A model generated the notes under the pieces. It saw only the letters and a list, made by a program, of their open reading frames with translations. It was not told the origin of the DNA and made no database searches. Positions 26,571 through 35,333 of a stretch of DNA of 64,000 nucleotides are shown in pieces. The stretch comes from Pseudomonadota bacterium (GTDB lineage Bacteria; Pseudomonadota; Alphaproteobacteria; SHVZ01): contig JACQAG010000022.1 of NCBI GenBank assembly GCA_016195085.1, positions 207,918 through 271,917 on the forward strand, read 5' to 3'. Each line of letters opens with the position of its first letter. Position 1 is the first letter of the stretch. Made by a program: the position numbers and the translations under genes.

Positions 26571-27131
26571 ATGCGCCACGCCAGGTTACGAGGCATCGCC
26601 GGAATAAGCATGACAGCGCTTGCGCTCGTCTTGCTGCCACCAACCTCTGGTTGGGCGCAAGCTGCCGGTGTAGATGAGAACGCGTTGAAGGCCGCCTTCC
26701 TCTATAACTTCATCACGTTTACCGAATGGCCGCATCAAAAGCTGCAACCGAACGACGACGCGCCGTTCCGCCTGTGCGTGTACGGGCAGGACGCACTGGG
26801 CGCAGCGCTGCGAGCTCTAGAAGCAAAAACCGTCAACGGCAGGTCCTTGTCGACAGCCCGAGTGGGTTCAACTGCCGAGGCACACAAGTGCAACCTCCTC
26901 TATATCGAGAATTTCGACGGAAGGCCAGCTGAGGCCATGTTGAGCGAGCTGAGCGCCGATGGGGTTTTGACGGTGGGGGAAGAGGCGAGATTCGCAGAGC
27001 TGGGCGGCATCATAGCGCTGGTCAAGCGCAACAACCGTGTGGCCTTCGTGATCAACATGGACGCGGCGTCTCGCGCCGGTCTCAAGTTCAGCTCGAAATT
27101 GCTGAGCCTGGCGACCGTCATTCAGAGATAG
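26571..27131 (+). CDS. YfiR-family periplasmic protein
   Basis: 186 residues with a signal peptide (MRHARLRG, hydrophobic core, cleavage near GWAQA). The mature protein has the YfiR/DUF4154 pattern: ENALKAAFLYNFITFTEWP, FRLCVYGQD, a cysteine in HKCNLLYI, and the C-terminal GGIIALVKRNNRVAFVINMDAA-like region. In Pseudomonas, YfiR binds the periplasmic CHASE8 domain of the cyclase YfiN and holds it inactive. Here the neighbouring CHASE8 protein, 13 bp downstream, is a histidine kinase, so the protein probably controls phosphorelay activity. This is inference from family and order. Confidence 0.88.
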   Translation: MRHARLRGIAGISMTALALVLLPPTSGWAQAAGVDENALKAAFLYNFITFTEWPHQKLQPNDDAPFRLCVYGQDALGAALRALEAKTVNGRSLSTARVGSTAEAHKCNLLYIENFDGRPAEAMLSELSADGVLTVGEEARFAELGGIIALVKRNNRVAFVINMDAASRAGLKFSSKLLSLATVIQR

Positions 27132-27143
27132 CGATCGGATGGC

Positions 27144-29840
27144 ATGATGCTGCTGAGGCTGATCAGAAACCTCTCCATACGCAACAAGCTGATTCTGATC
27201 GTCATGCTGACGACGGGCGTCGTCCTCGTGCTGTCAGCGCTCGTCCTCATCAATGATCAGACGCGTTACTTTCGAAGCGCGGCCCTGTCCGAGCTCGCGA
27301 CCTTGGCCAACGTCATCGGGGCCAACAGCACGGCTGCGATCGCCTTTGGCGATGCCGCTGCGGCTGAGGAGACCCTGGCAAGCCTCGCCGCCAAGCCGCA
27401 GGTTTCTGGCGCCCAAATCCATACTCGCGACAAGCAGGTATTCGCCAGCTATCCCAGGCAGTCCGCAGAGGCGGCATCAACGGAACCACGACCGCGGCGG
27501 CCGCGCGACGAGATGATCAGCGTCGACCGACCCATCCTGCACAACGGCGAACGGATCGGCACGGTCTTTGTGGAAGCGAGCTCGGAAGAGCTCGATCAGA
27601 GCATTCGCCGCTCGGAGACGTTGGTGCTGATGATCTTGGGCGCATCTCTTGTCGTTGCTTATCTTCTCTGTGTCGGCCTGCAGCGCATCATCTCGCAGCC
27701 GATTCTGTCGCTGGCGCGGACTATGTCGGCCGTCTCCCAGGAGCAAGACTATTCGGTTCGTTCGATCAAGACCTCGAACGACGAGATCGGGATCCTTGTT
27801 GACGGCTTCAATGCGATGCTGGGCCAGATCGAGACCCGCACCGATGACCTTCGTCGTACCCAGACGCTGACGCGGGATGCCATCGAAGCGCTGAACGACG
27901 GCTTTGCGCTGTTCGACGCCAAGGGCGAGCTGCTGCTCTTCAATCAGAGGTTCCGAGAGTTCTTCGCAGCGATGCTCGATCAGCTTCGGCCCGGAATGCA
28001 GTTCCACAGACTCCTGGAGGCGGCGGTGTGGCGCGACCAGTTGGGTGGAGTGCTCGAGGATGAGGAGCGAGCGATACGCCGCAGGGTGGAATGGGTGACG
28101 GCTCCTGGCGGGGCGCCTCTCATCTATCAACTTGCCGATGGGCGTTGGATCCAGAGCCGCGACTATCCGACGAGCGACGGCGGCTCGGTCTCGCTCTACA
28201 GCGACGTGACCGCGCTCAGGGCGAAGGAGCAGGAACTCGAGCTGGCGAAGGAAGGGGCAGAGGCCGCAAGCCAGGCGAAGTCCGATTTTCTCGCCAATAT
28301 GAGCCACGAGATCCGAACGCCGATGAACGGCATCATCGGCATGGCCAATCTCCTGCTCGGAACCGAGCTTTCCCGCGAGCAGCAGGACTATGTGACGACG
28401 CTCAGGGAATCGGGCGCTTCGCTGCTTGCGATCATCGACGATATCCTCGATTACAGCAAGATCGAGAGTGGGCAGCTGCAGCTGGAGAACGCCGACTTCC
28501 CGCTGCATCGCATGATGGGGAGCGTCATCGATTTATTGAAGCCGACGGCAAGCCAGAAGGGCCTGCTGCTCACCCTGCATCTGGCACCCGAAGTCTCGGC
28601 TTGGGCGCATGGCGATCAATTTCGTTTGCGCCAGGTGATGGTCAACTTGATCACGAACGCCATCAAATTCACCAAGACGGGTTCCGTGCGCGTGCTCGTC
28701 ACGCAGGAATCGTCGGATGCCTCGAGGGCGGTGCTGTGTTGCAAGATCGTTGACACCGGGATCGGCATATCGGCTGATGATCAAAACCGTCTCTTTCAAA
28801 GGTTCAGCCAAGTGGATGGCTCCGTCGCCCGCCGGTTCGGGGGGACCGGCCTCGGCCTCAGTATCAGCCGCCATTTGGTGGAGCTGATGGGTGGCGAGAT
28901 CGGGGTGGAGAGCGAGCCCGGGTCCGGCAGCGAATTCTGGTTCAAGGTGCCCTTCGGCCATTCCAAACCGGCGGCAGAAACGCAAGCGAGCGCCTCCTTC
29001 CAGCCGGGCAAGGCTGCGACGCGCCCGATGCACATCCTCCTGGCTGAGGACAACCGCATCAATCAGAAGGTCGTAGTTCCGCTCCTCGAAAAGGCGGGCC
29101 ACCGGGTCGACACCGCCGAAAACGGCCGCGACGCGGTGGAGGCTGTGCGCTTCATGCACTACGACCTCGTGCTCATGGACGTGCAGATGCCGGGAATGGA
29201 TGGTTTTCAAGCCTCCAAGGCGATCCGAGACCTCGGCGGACACAAGGCGGAGGTGCCGATCATCGCCATGACCGCCAACGTGCTGCAGGGCATCGTCGAG
29301 CGTTGCTTCGCTGCCGGTATGACCGACTATCTGGCGAAGCCGGTCGCGCCGAGCGCATTGTTCGAAGCGATCGAGAGATGCGCGCGCCCGAGCGATACAC
29401 CGTCCCGCCGCGGGATCGCCGCAGATGTTCTCACACGGTCTGATGACGAGACGGCCGCCGGCCCGCTTGACCTGGTCGCGATCGACCGGCTCATCGGGTA
29501 TCTCACTGCGGCCCGTGTCGTCGAATTGATAGAGGATTTCGCCGATGAGATTCTCGACCGCGTCGATGCTCTTGAAAGGGCGGTCTCGGCCGGCGCGCTT
29601 GATGAGCTGCGGCGGGTGGCGCATGACCTGGCCGGAGCCTCCGCGGCGCTCGGCCTCTCCGAACTGGTAGAGAGGGGGCGCAAGATCGAGGCTGCCTGCG
29701 CGGCCGTGGAGTGGGAGCACGTGCGGGAGTTGGTTGCCGGCACATTCCCCTTGCAGTTGCGTGCAATCGCAGCGCTTGCTGACGCCCGGGCGCGCATACT
29801 CGCAACCGGGGCCACGGCCCAACCCGCGGTGGCGCGCTGA
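27144..29840 (+). CDS. Membrane hybrid histidine kinase: CHASE8-HAMP-PAS-HisKA-HATPase-REC-Hpt
   Basis: 898 residues. Helix 1 (about 14-35) and helix 2 (about 155-177) bracket a periplasmic CHASE8 domain ([29 protein letters not shown]). HAMP follows, then a PAS domain ([10 protein letters not shown]), HisKA with phospho-His in [12 protein letters not shown], HATPase with DTGIGIS and FGGTGLGLS, a receiver with LAEDN, phospho-Asp in [11 protein letters not shown] and Lys in LAKPV, and an Hpt domain with His in [15 protein letters not shown]. It is encoded between a YfiR-like partner and a response regulator. Its cytoplasmic part parallels the H-NOX-associated kinase at 20253, pointing to duplication and a swap of input domains. 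Confidence 0.93.
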   Translation: MMLLRLIRNLSIRNKLILIVMLTTGVVLVLSALVLINDQTRYFRSAALSELATLANVIGANSTAAIAFGDAAAAEETLASLAAKPQVSGAQIHTRDKQVFASYPRQSAEAASTEPRPRRPRDEMISVDRPILHNGERIGTVFVEASSEELDQSIRRSETLVLMILGASLVVAYLLCVGLQRIISQPILSLARTMSAVSQEQDYSVRSIKTSNDEIGILVDGFNAMLGQIETRTDDLRRTQTLTRDAIEALNDGFALFDAKGELLLFNQRFREFFAAMLDQLRPGMQFHRLLEAAVWRDQLGGVLEDEERAIRRRVEWVTAPGGAPLIYQLADGRWIQSRDYPTSDGGSVSLYSDVTALRAKEQELELAKEGAEAASQAKSDFLANMSHEIRTPMNGIIGMANLLLGTELSREQQDYVTTLRESGASLLAIIDDILDYSKIESGQLQLENADFPLHRMMGSVIDLLKPTASQKGLLLTLHLAPEVSAWAHGDQFRLRQVMVNLITNAIKFTKTGSVRVLVTQESSDASRAVLCCKIVDTGIGISADDQNRLFQRFSQVDGSVARRFGGTGLGLSISRHLVELMGGEIGVESEPGSGSEFWFKVPFGHSKPAAETQASASFQPGKAATRPMHILLAEDNRINQKVVVPLLEKAGHRVDTAENGRDAVEAVRFMHYDLVLMDVQMPGMDGFQASKAIRDLGGHKAEVPIIAMTANVLQGIVERCFAAGMTDYLAKPVAPSALFEAIERCARPSDTPSRRGIAADVLTRSDDETAAGPLDLVAIDRLIGYLTAARVVELIEDFADEILDRVDALERAVSAGALDELRRVAHDLAGASAALGLSELVERGRKIEAACAAVEWEHVRELVAGTFPLQLRAIAALADARARILATGATAQPAVAR

Positions 29841-29894
29841 ACCGCCAGAGAGGGCAGAGCTAGATTCGATAGCGACTCGTGAAGGCAAAGACGC

Positions 29895-30776
29895 ATGGCC
29901 CGTGGTCTGATCTTGGTCGTCGAAGACGACTCATTGCAGCGGAAGCTCTATGTCGATGCCTTGACCGCCAATGGATATCAGGCGGTGAACGCGCAGACCG
30001 GTGAACGTGCCATCAGCTTGCTTGCGCATTATGTTCCGAAGCTCGTCATCCTCGATATCAATTTGCCGGGGATCGGCGGAGTCGAGGTCTGCCGACGCAT
30101 CCGGGCTCAGCTTGGCTCGGCGGTTTCGGTCATCTTCTTCACCTCCAGCGACCGTCTGGCAGTCTTGCGGCAAGGCATCGAGGCGGGCGGCGACGATTTC
30201 CTCACGAAAGGCGTCGGCGTTTCCGGCATGCTGGAGCGGGTCGGCTATTGGATGCATGCGCGCGCGCGCTCCCTCGAGCCGGCGCAGCGTGACAACATAC
30301 TTAAAAACGTCACTAATGCCATTGCCGCCGCCGGACCGGCCCAGGCGGCGATGAATGCGCTGCCGCCCTCGCACGATTGGCGCCAGCTCGATCCGCAGAC
30401 CGATGAGAACGTGGCGACGCTGCAACGCTTCGTCGGCGAGGCGCGCACGCTTGCGCCCGGTGCATTCGGCCGCATCGTCGACCAGAAGCTATATCTCTTG
30501 GGCTACATCACCGGCGCGGTCAATCACCTGGCCAACTCGAGCCTCGTCCTAAAGATCCGGTTCCTCGACTATCTCAAGTCCACGCTCCGTGGCTCCGAGA
30601 TCCTGGAGGACAATGAGATCGAACGCCTCATCGACAATTGGCACGAGCTCTACGGCCAATCCACCTTCGAGGCAGCCTGTCATCGCGGCGAAGCCGATTT
30701 CCAATCTTGGAACGCGAGCCTGCTGCCGCCCGCCGGTCTGCAGGAGTTCGCAAGCGCATCGCAACCGGAGGCCTAG
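29895..30776 (+). CDS. Response regulator with unassigned C-terminal helical domain (paralogue 2)
   Basis: 293 residues. The receiver (about 1-120) has VVEDD, phospho-Asp in VILDINLPGIGG, FTS at the switch position and LTKG, and then a VGYWMH segment also present in paralogue 1. The C-terminal domain (about 175-275) matches the one in the protein at 22402-23334: RFVGEAR, APGAFGR, LLGYITGAVNHLANSSL, KIRF, EIERLIDNW, ACHRGEADFQ. The output is unknown. It follows the CHASE8 kinase by 54 bp and is its likely partner. ATG 29895 directly starts the receiver. Confidence 0.88.
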   Translation: MARGLILVVEDDSLQRKLYVDALTANGYQAVNAQTGERAISLLAHYVPKLVILDINLPGIGGVEVCRRIRAQLGSAVSVIFFTSSDRLAVLRQGIEAGGDDFLTKGVGVSGMLERVGYWMHARARSLEPAQRDNILKNVTNAIAAAGPAQAAMNALPPSHDWRQLDPQTDENVATLQRFVGEARTLAPGAFGRIVDQKLYLLGYITGAVNHLANSSLVLKIRFLDYLKSTLRGSEILEDNEIERLIDNWHELYGQSTFEAACHRGEADFQSWNASLLPPAGLQEFASASQPEA

Positions 30777-30854
30777 CTCATTCATGTCTGGCGGAGTCCG
30801 GCGACCGAGCGCTAGTGCCATGGTCGACGGGGCTGTGCCGGCAAAAGCGAAAAT

Positions 30855-30893
30855 TGGCTCGCCACGAGTGATGAAACTGGGAACTGGGCGGAG
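30855..30893 (+). repeat. Dispersed 39-bp repeat, copy 2
   Basis: Matches 16533-16571 with three mismatches by eye. A short frame begins inside it (ATG 30871, ends near 30972), but the other copy stops after 11 codons, so coding is unlikely. Confidence 0.55.
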
Positions 30894-31055
30894 AACATCC
30901 CGCTCTCGACCAACAGCCTATGAACCGGATTTGAAAACACCCCATCGAGAACGGCTCAGCTTTGACGGATAGCCAATGCTCCCGCGCCATGACGGAGTCT
31001 TGCCGGGCTCGCATTCAGGTTTGTACGGGCGCGTCCAAGCGCCCGCGCCGTTCCC

Positions 31056-31106
31056 TTGACCGAGCCCGGCGCTGGATATACATTATTTCTGAAGTATATC
31101 TAAGGA
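31056..31106 (+). promoter_or_regulatory. Promoter and palindromic operator of the MazE/VapC-type pair
   Basis: TTGACC (31056-31061) and TATACA (31077-31082) form a sigma-70-like promoter with about 15 bp spacing. ATATAC (31076-31081) and GTATAT (31094-31099) form an inverted repeat overlapping the -10, well placed for autorepression by the antitoxin. AAGGAG follows before the ATG at 31115. Confidence 0.55.
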
Positions 31107-31114
31107 GTCTGCGC

Positions 31115-31345
31115 ATGCAGGTCGCGAAATGGGGCAACAGCCTCGCCGTTCGCCTTCCCGCGGCGGTCGTCGAGGTGTTGGATCTGAAAGAGGGCGACGA
31201 CATCGAAATTCGCGTCGCCGATGCACGGGAATTCGTGGTCACACGTAAGCCCGGACGAGAAGACTTGTTGAAGCGTCTTCGCGCATTCCGCGGGCGACTT
31301 CCCGCCGACTTCAAGTTCGACCGGGAAGAGGCCAATGCCCGGTAA
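31115..31345 (+). CDS. AbrB/MazE-type antitoxin
   Basis: 76 residues. The N-terminal swapped-hairpin DNA-binding domain is clear: MQVAKWGNSLAVRLPAAVV, then a hydrophobic LDLKEGDDIEIRV core. The C-terminal tail (LLKRLRAFRGRLPADFKF) is the likely toxin-binding part. ATG 31115 has AAGGAG upstream; longer frames begin in non-coding sequence. It overlaps the toxin gene by 11 bases. A palindrome overlaps its promoter, consistent with autoregulation. Confidence 0.88.
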   Translation: MQVAKWGNSLAVRLPAAVVEVLDLKEGDDIEIRVADAREFVVTRKPGREDLLKRLRAFRGRLPADFKFDREEANAR

Positions 31346-31742
31346 TTTCTTCGACACCAACGTGTTGCTCTACGTCGCATCGGGCGATCCGGAAAAGGCG
31401 GACCGCGCCGAGAAGCTGATCGGCGACGGCGGCATGATCAGCGTCCAGGTGCTGAATGAGGTTGCCAGTGTGGCCCGTCGCAAGATGAGGATGTCCTGGG
31501 CGGAAACCCATGGGTTTCTCTCCACGATCCGCGGCCTTCTGCCGGTCCAACCGATCACCATCGAAACCCACGAGACCGGACTTGACCTCGCCGAGCGCTA
31601 CGGGCTCCCGATTTACGACGCGATGATCGCCGCCTCGGCGCTGCACGGCGGTTGCGACACGCTCTGGTCGGAAGATTTTCAGGATGGGGCCGTGCTCGAT
31701 AACCGGCTTCGCATCAGCAATCCGTTTCGAGCGGAGGGCTGA
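31335..31742 (+). CDS. PIN-domain toxin (VapC family)
   Basis: 135-residue putative RNase. The PIN acidic residues are present: Asp7 (FFDTNVLLY), Glu42 (VLNEVA), Asp95 (IYDAMIAASAL) and Asp114 (LWSEDFQDG). Length and motifs are complete, in contrast to the broken PIN gene at 19121. It is translationally coupled to the upstream AbrB-type antitoxin through an 11-base overlap. VapC toxins cut tRNA or rRNA; a tRNA gene happens to lie 80 bp downstream, which need not be related. Confidence 0.9.
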   Translation: MPGNFFDTNVLLYVASGDPEKADRAEKLIGDGGMISVQVLNEVASVARRKMRMSWAETHGFLSTIRGLLPVQPITIETHETGLDLAERYGLPIYDAMIAASALHGGCDTLWSEDFQDGAVLDNRLRISNPFRAEG

Positions 31743-31821
31743 GCATGAAGGAGCTGACGGAGCATCCGTCGCTCTCTATCTCAAGCAATGGATCGCGACG
31801 CGACCGCAGGTTCGCTAAAGG

Positions 31822-31896
31822 TGGCTCCCGGGGAGGGATTCGAACCCCCGACCAAGCGGTTAACAGCCGCTTGCTCTACCGCTGAGCTACCCGGGA
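31822..31896 (-). tRNA. tRNA-Asn (GTT)
   Basis: Full cloverleaf on the minus strand: acceptor TCCCGGG with CCCGGGA, D-arm GCTCAGCGGTAGAGC, anticodon loop CTGTTAA giving GTT, T-arm with GGTTCGAAT, and an encoded CCA (31822-31824). Confidence 0.97.
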
Positions 31897-31972
31897 ACAG
31901 GGCCCTTGGAATGGCCGCGGTATATATCAGCGCAACCGACGTGGCGCCAGGGATAATTCCCCGGCGCTCCCC

Positions 31973-33058
31973 TCAGCTTGCCGCCAAACCGGCGATCGCC
32001 TGGCGGGTGATCTGCGCCGCGCGGAACAGCACCATCTCCTTCCAATCATCGGTGTCGGGGAAGAAGGCGCGGCGGATTTGCGCCTTGATGCGCTTGGCGT
32101 CCGGCGCATGAAAGTTGCTGTGGGCGTGCAGCCAGGCGTCCTCGCGGAGCGCCTTGCGCACGAAGGTCCTGGGGAAAGTGCCGTATTCAAGTGCCACATA
32201 GGTGAAGGCGGCGTGCGGCAAGAGCCGCGTCCAGCCATGGGGGGTCAAGCCGACCTTGACCGTGGAAGACGAGGTGCCGAGCGCCGGTTCGGTCACCGAC
32301 TCCCCGAACCACGCCTTGGCACGGGCGGTCCCGTCGCTGCCGGGCGGGTGGTCGCAGATGGGCTCGCCATAGCCATAAGGGCCGAGCCCGGTATGGAGGT
32401 CGATCGCCGCCACATGCTTCGCCCGGCCGAGATGCTGCTGGATGATCGCCTCGCTGGTGCGCCTCGCCCAAGTCGGCGCCTCGCCGCCGTAGAAGAGGCC
32501 GGTCTTGTGCTTGTATTGGCCCTGACCGACCGCCGCGTAATAGGCCATGTCGCCATGCTTCTCGCGCCAGGCCTGGATAGTATTCTCCGCCGTCTCGAAG
32601 GCGGGGCCGGAGAGCGACGGCGGCACCAAGGCCTGGGCGAGCTCGTCATAGCCGGGATTGGCCGGCAAAGCCTCGGCGTAGTCGACCCAGTTGCGGTTGA
32701 GATCGACATTCTCCTCGGTCGTACGCCGCAGCCAGGCAAAGCCGTGGCAGTTGACGCCATGCACCAGCAGCACCGCCATGTCCTTCTGCCGCCGTCCGTA
32801 CCCGCCGGAGATGAGCCCGTCGATCTGGCAGCCCGAGCCGCAGAAGCCTTCGACGCCATGGGTGGCCGAGAGCACCACCAGCACCTTCGGCGCGTCCTCG
32901 GGGCCGAGCCAAGCCGTGTCGGTCGAGACCTCCTCGCCCCCCGGCCCCGTGTTCGGGTTGAGGTGGTGGCCGATGGTGGCACCGGCGGCCTTCGCGGCGC
33001 ATAGAAACTTGTCGCGCGCTTCCCAATAGGTCGCCGAAAACTGGAACTCGAACGCCAT
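31973..33058 (-). CDS. DUF2817 family M14-like metallopeptidase/deacylase
   Basis: 361 residues, no signal peptide. It belongs to the DUF2817 group of zinc carboxypeptidase-like enzymes. The zinc motif is ATHGVEGFCGS (His and Glu three apart), with a third ligand probably in AIDLHTGLG. NVDLNRNWVDY is the substrate-side Asn-Arg motif seen in M14 enzymes. It is the last gene of a minus-strand cluster with an enolase-superfamily enzyme, an AbrB-type membrane protein and an aspartoacylase-like protein. Another zinc hydrolase in the same cluster suggests breakdown of an N-acyl or peptide-like compound; this is inferred. Confidence 0.85.
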   Translation of the reverse strand: MAFEFQFSATYWEARDKFLCAAKAAGATIGHHLNPNTGPGGEEVSTDTAWLGPEDAPKVLVVLSATHGVEGFCGSGCQIDGLISGGYGRRQKDMAVLLVHGVNCHGFAWLRRTTEENVDLNRNWVDYAEALPANPGYDELAQALVPPSLSGPAFETAENTIQAWREKHGDMAYYAAVGQGQYKHKTGLFYGGEAPTWARRTSEAIIQQHLGRAKHVAAIDLHTGLGPYGYGEPICDHPPGSDGTARAKAWFGESVTEPALGTSSSTVKVGLTPHGWTRLLPHAAFTYVALEYGTFPRTFVRKALREDAWLHAHSNFHAPDAKRIKAQIRRAFFPDTDDWKEMVLFRAAQITRQAIAGLAAS

Positions 33059-33092
33059 CTTTGTCTCCGGAAGAACGTGGATCGGGAAGCCG

Positions 33093-34199
33093 TTAACCCA
33101 GGCGCGTCAGCTCCAGGCGCTTTTCGTCCAGGCGCGCACCGAGGCCTGGGCGCTCGGAGAGCTCGATCCAGCCGCCCTTGTGCTGGAGCGGCTCCTCCAT
33201 GATGAAGTCGCGGCGCTCCAACGACCATTCCGGCGGATCGAACGGGAATTCGAGGAAGGGCGATCCGGCGATGCCGACCGCGAGATGCGCGTTGGCGAGC
33301 ACGCCCAACCCATTGGTCCAGGTGTGGGGGGTGAAGAGGAGGTGATGGCTGCGGGCGAGCTCAGCCACCCGGGCAAGGCCGGTGATGCCGCCGACCAATG
33401 CCGCGTCGGGCTGCAGCACGTCGAGGCAACCGCGCTCGATCATCAGACGGAACTCGTAGAGCTCCCGCGTCATCTCGCCGCCGGCGATGCGCAGCCGGGT
33501 CGCCTGGCGGAGGGCGGCCATGCCGGCATGGTCGCCGCGGTGGAGCGGTTCCTCCATCCAATAGGCGCCGAGCTCTTCCAAGGCGCCCGCCACCTCGAGC
33601 GCGTCCTTCAGTGTCCACGGGTCGGCCACATCCCAGGGCATGCGCCAGCCTTGGTTGCAATCGACCATGAGGGCGAGCCCATCGCCCACACGTTTTCTGA
33701 CCGCCGCGACCGCGGCAACGTCGTCGCGCCAGTTCGGGCGGTGGAAGCGGAGCTTGAGCGCCACGAAGCCTTGCTCCCGGTAGCGCTCGGCCGCTTCGGC
33801 GAGCTCGCCCGGATCGCGCAGCGTGCCGGACGAGGCATAGGCTCTTACCCGGTTCGAGCGGCCGCCCAGCAGCCGCCAAATCGGCTGTCCCGCGGCTTGG
33901 CCCGCCAGATCCCAGAGTGCCATGTCCACCGGCCAGCAGCGGCCGTAATGGAACTGGATGTTGTCGAGCACGCGGTAATGGCGATCGATCTCACGCGGGT
34001 CATGGCCGATGAACAGGGGTTCGTGCCCCTGAAAGCCAAGCATGCGATCGCCCGAGCCGATGCCGACAAGACCGTCGTCGGTCGTGATCCTGACCACGCT
34101 TGCGTCGAAATGCCGCCGGGGCCGGCTGTCCCAACTGGCATTGAAGGGCGGATCCAGCTCGAGGCGGTGATGGGTGATGGCGATGTCGGTTATTTTCAT
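33093..34199 (-). CDS. Mandelate racemase/muconate lactonizing enzyme family protein
   Basis: 368 residues of the enolase superfamily. The N-terminal capping domain (about 1-125) is followed by the barrel with the base-bearing LKLRF strand, metal ligands in VDCNQ, MEEP and GGE, and a C-terminal PHTW motif typical of the MR subgroup. In LKLRF the usual K-x-K becomes K-x-R. Members racemise, dehydrate or cycloisomerise carboxylic acids; the substrate cannot be told. It is 34 bp from both neighbours on the same strand, so it is part of one transcription unit. Confidence 0.92.
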   Translation of the reverse strand: MKITDIAITHHRLELDPPFNASWDSRPRRHFDASVVRITTDDGLVGIGSGDRMLGFQGHEPLFIGHDPREIDRHYRVLDNIQFHYGRCWPVDMALWDLAGQAAGQPIWRLLGGRSNRVRAYASSGTLRDPGELAEAAERYREQGFVALKLRFHRPNWRDDVAAVAAVRKRVGDGLALMVDCNQGWRMPWDVADPWTLKDALEVAGALEELGAYWMEEPLHRGDHAGMAALRQATRLRIAGGEMTRELYEFRLMIERGCLDVLQPDAALVGGITGLARVAELARSHHLLFTPHTWTNGLGVLANAHLAVGIAGSPFLEFPFDPPEWSLERRDFIMEEPLQHKGGWIELSERPGLGARLDEKRLELTRLG

Positions 34200-34232
34200 G
34201 GGGCGCGGGGCGCTGCCGCTCTGCTGGGTCGG

Positions 34233-35333
34233 TCAGTCGTCGGCGGGAGCGGCGCGCTGGACGCGCCGGCGATGGGCGAGGTGCCGGATCAGCCGAAAGC
34301 TGATGGGCACGCACAAGATCACGATCATGATGCGCGCCACATGGTGGGTGGAGACGAAGGCGGCGTCCTTGTGCAAGGCGAGCGCCACCAGGCTCATCTC
34401 GGCCAAGCCCCCCGGCGCATAGGCAAGCGTCACCTCGGCGATCGGCACGCCCGACGCCAAGGACAGGATCTCGGCCAAGACCACCGTAATCGCCAGCAGC
34501 ACCACGGTGGCGCCGAGCGATTTCAGGATCACCGAGCGGATTTTTTGCCAGGGCACGCCGGAAAACCGGCATCCGACCGAGGTGCCGATCACCACCTGGG
34601 CGGTCGCCACCAGCAGCGCCGGCGGCTTGCTGGCGGAGATGCCGGCGAGATGCACGGCGGCGCTGAGTGCCAGCGGGCCCAAGAGTGTCGCGGCCGGCAG
34701 CCGGAGGCGCGCGGCGCCGATGCCGCCGACGATGCCGCAGGCGAGCAGCAGGGCGACATCGAACCAGCCGAGCGGCGCCCCGCCGATCGCCGGCAATGCC
34801 GAGGTTGAGGGGGTATAGTCGCCGAAGAAGCGGAACCAGAACGGAATCACCAGCACCACCAGCAGGACCCGGCTCGCATGGGTGAGCGCGATCAGCCGCT
34901 CATCGCCGCCATACGCCGTTCCGAACATCACCATCTCGTTGAAGCCGCCGGGGCTGGCCGCGAAGAATGCCGTCACCGGGTCATAGCCTCCGATGCGCAC
35001 GAAATACATGGTGAGCAAGCCGGTGGCGATCGCGACATAGGCGAAGAGGCCGCCCAGGGTGATCAGCCACTCGCCGACATGATCGAAGATGCCTGGCATG
35101 AAGCTGCCGCCCAGCATCACGCCCAGCACCACGATCATAAAGTTGCGAAAGCTGAGCGGCAGCCTGACCGGCAATCCCATCATCGATGCCACGGTCACCA
35201 CGCACATCGGGCCCAGCATCCAGGCGAGAGGAAACCGTGCCAGCGCGAAGGCGAGCCCGCCCAGCGTTCCCAAGGCGAGGGCCAGAACCAGTGGATAGGC
35301 CTCGCGGGTCAGAGCCGGCAGGCGTTGGATCAA
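34233..35333 (-). CDS. AbrB-family duplicated-domain membrane protein
   Basis: 366 residues with about ten membrane segments arranged as two similar halves (PLAWMLGPM in the first, LPAATLLGPLAL in the second), as in the Gneg_AbrB_dup family formerly labelled ammonia monooxygenase-like. Conserved loops FFAASPGGFNEMV and LAYAPGGLAEMSL occur once per half. It is probably a transporter or regulator-linked membrane protein. It overlaps the aspartoacylase-like gene by four bases, so it could export or import that enzyme's substrate. Confidence 0.9.
   Translation of the reverse strand: MIQRLPALTREAYPLVLALALGTLGGLAFALARFPLAWMLGPMCVVTVASMMGLPVRLPLSFRNFMIVVLGVMLGGSFMPGIFDHVGEWLITLGGLFAYVAIATGLLTMYFVRIGGYDPVTAFFAASPGGFNEMVMFGTAYGGDERLIALTHASRVLLVVLVIPFWFRFFGDYTPSTSALPAIGGAPLGWFDVALLLACGIVGGIGAARLRLPAATLLGPLALSAAVHLAGISASKPPALLVATAQVVIGTSVGCRFSGVPWQKIRSVILKSLGATVVLLAITVVLAEILSLASGVPIAEVTLAYAPGGLAEMSLVALALHKDAAFVSTHHVARIMIVILCVPISFRLIRHLAHRRRVQRAAPADD

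Larger units (their letters stand above)
30777..31114. other. Gene-free stretch with repeat remnant and toxin-antitoxin promoter
   Basis: Contains copy 2 of the dispersed 39-bp repeat (30855-30893), no convincing gene, and the promoter/operator of the following toxin-antitoxin pair at its right end. Confidence 0.55.

Noticed and set aside
31335-31896. tRNA-Asn as an integration site of a genomic island
   Set aside because: No integrase gene is near and no repeat of the tRNA 3' end was found in the window, so an island boundary is not supported.
33180-34808. Long plus-strand open frame (542 codons)
   Set aside because: Antisense of the MR/MLE and AbrB-type genes, with low-complexity Arg/Gly/Asp-rich product and no motifs.
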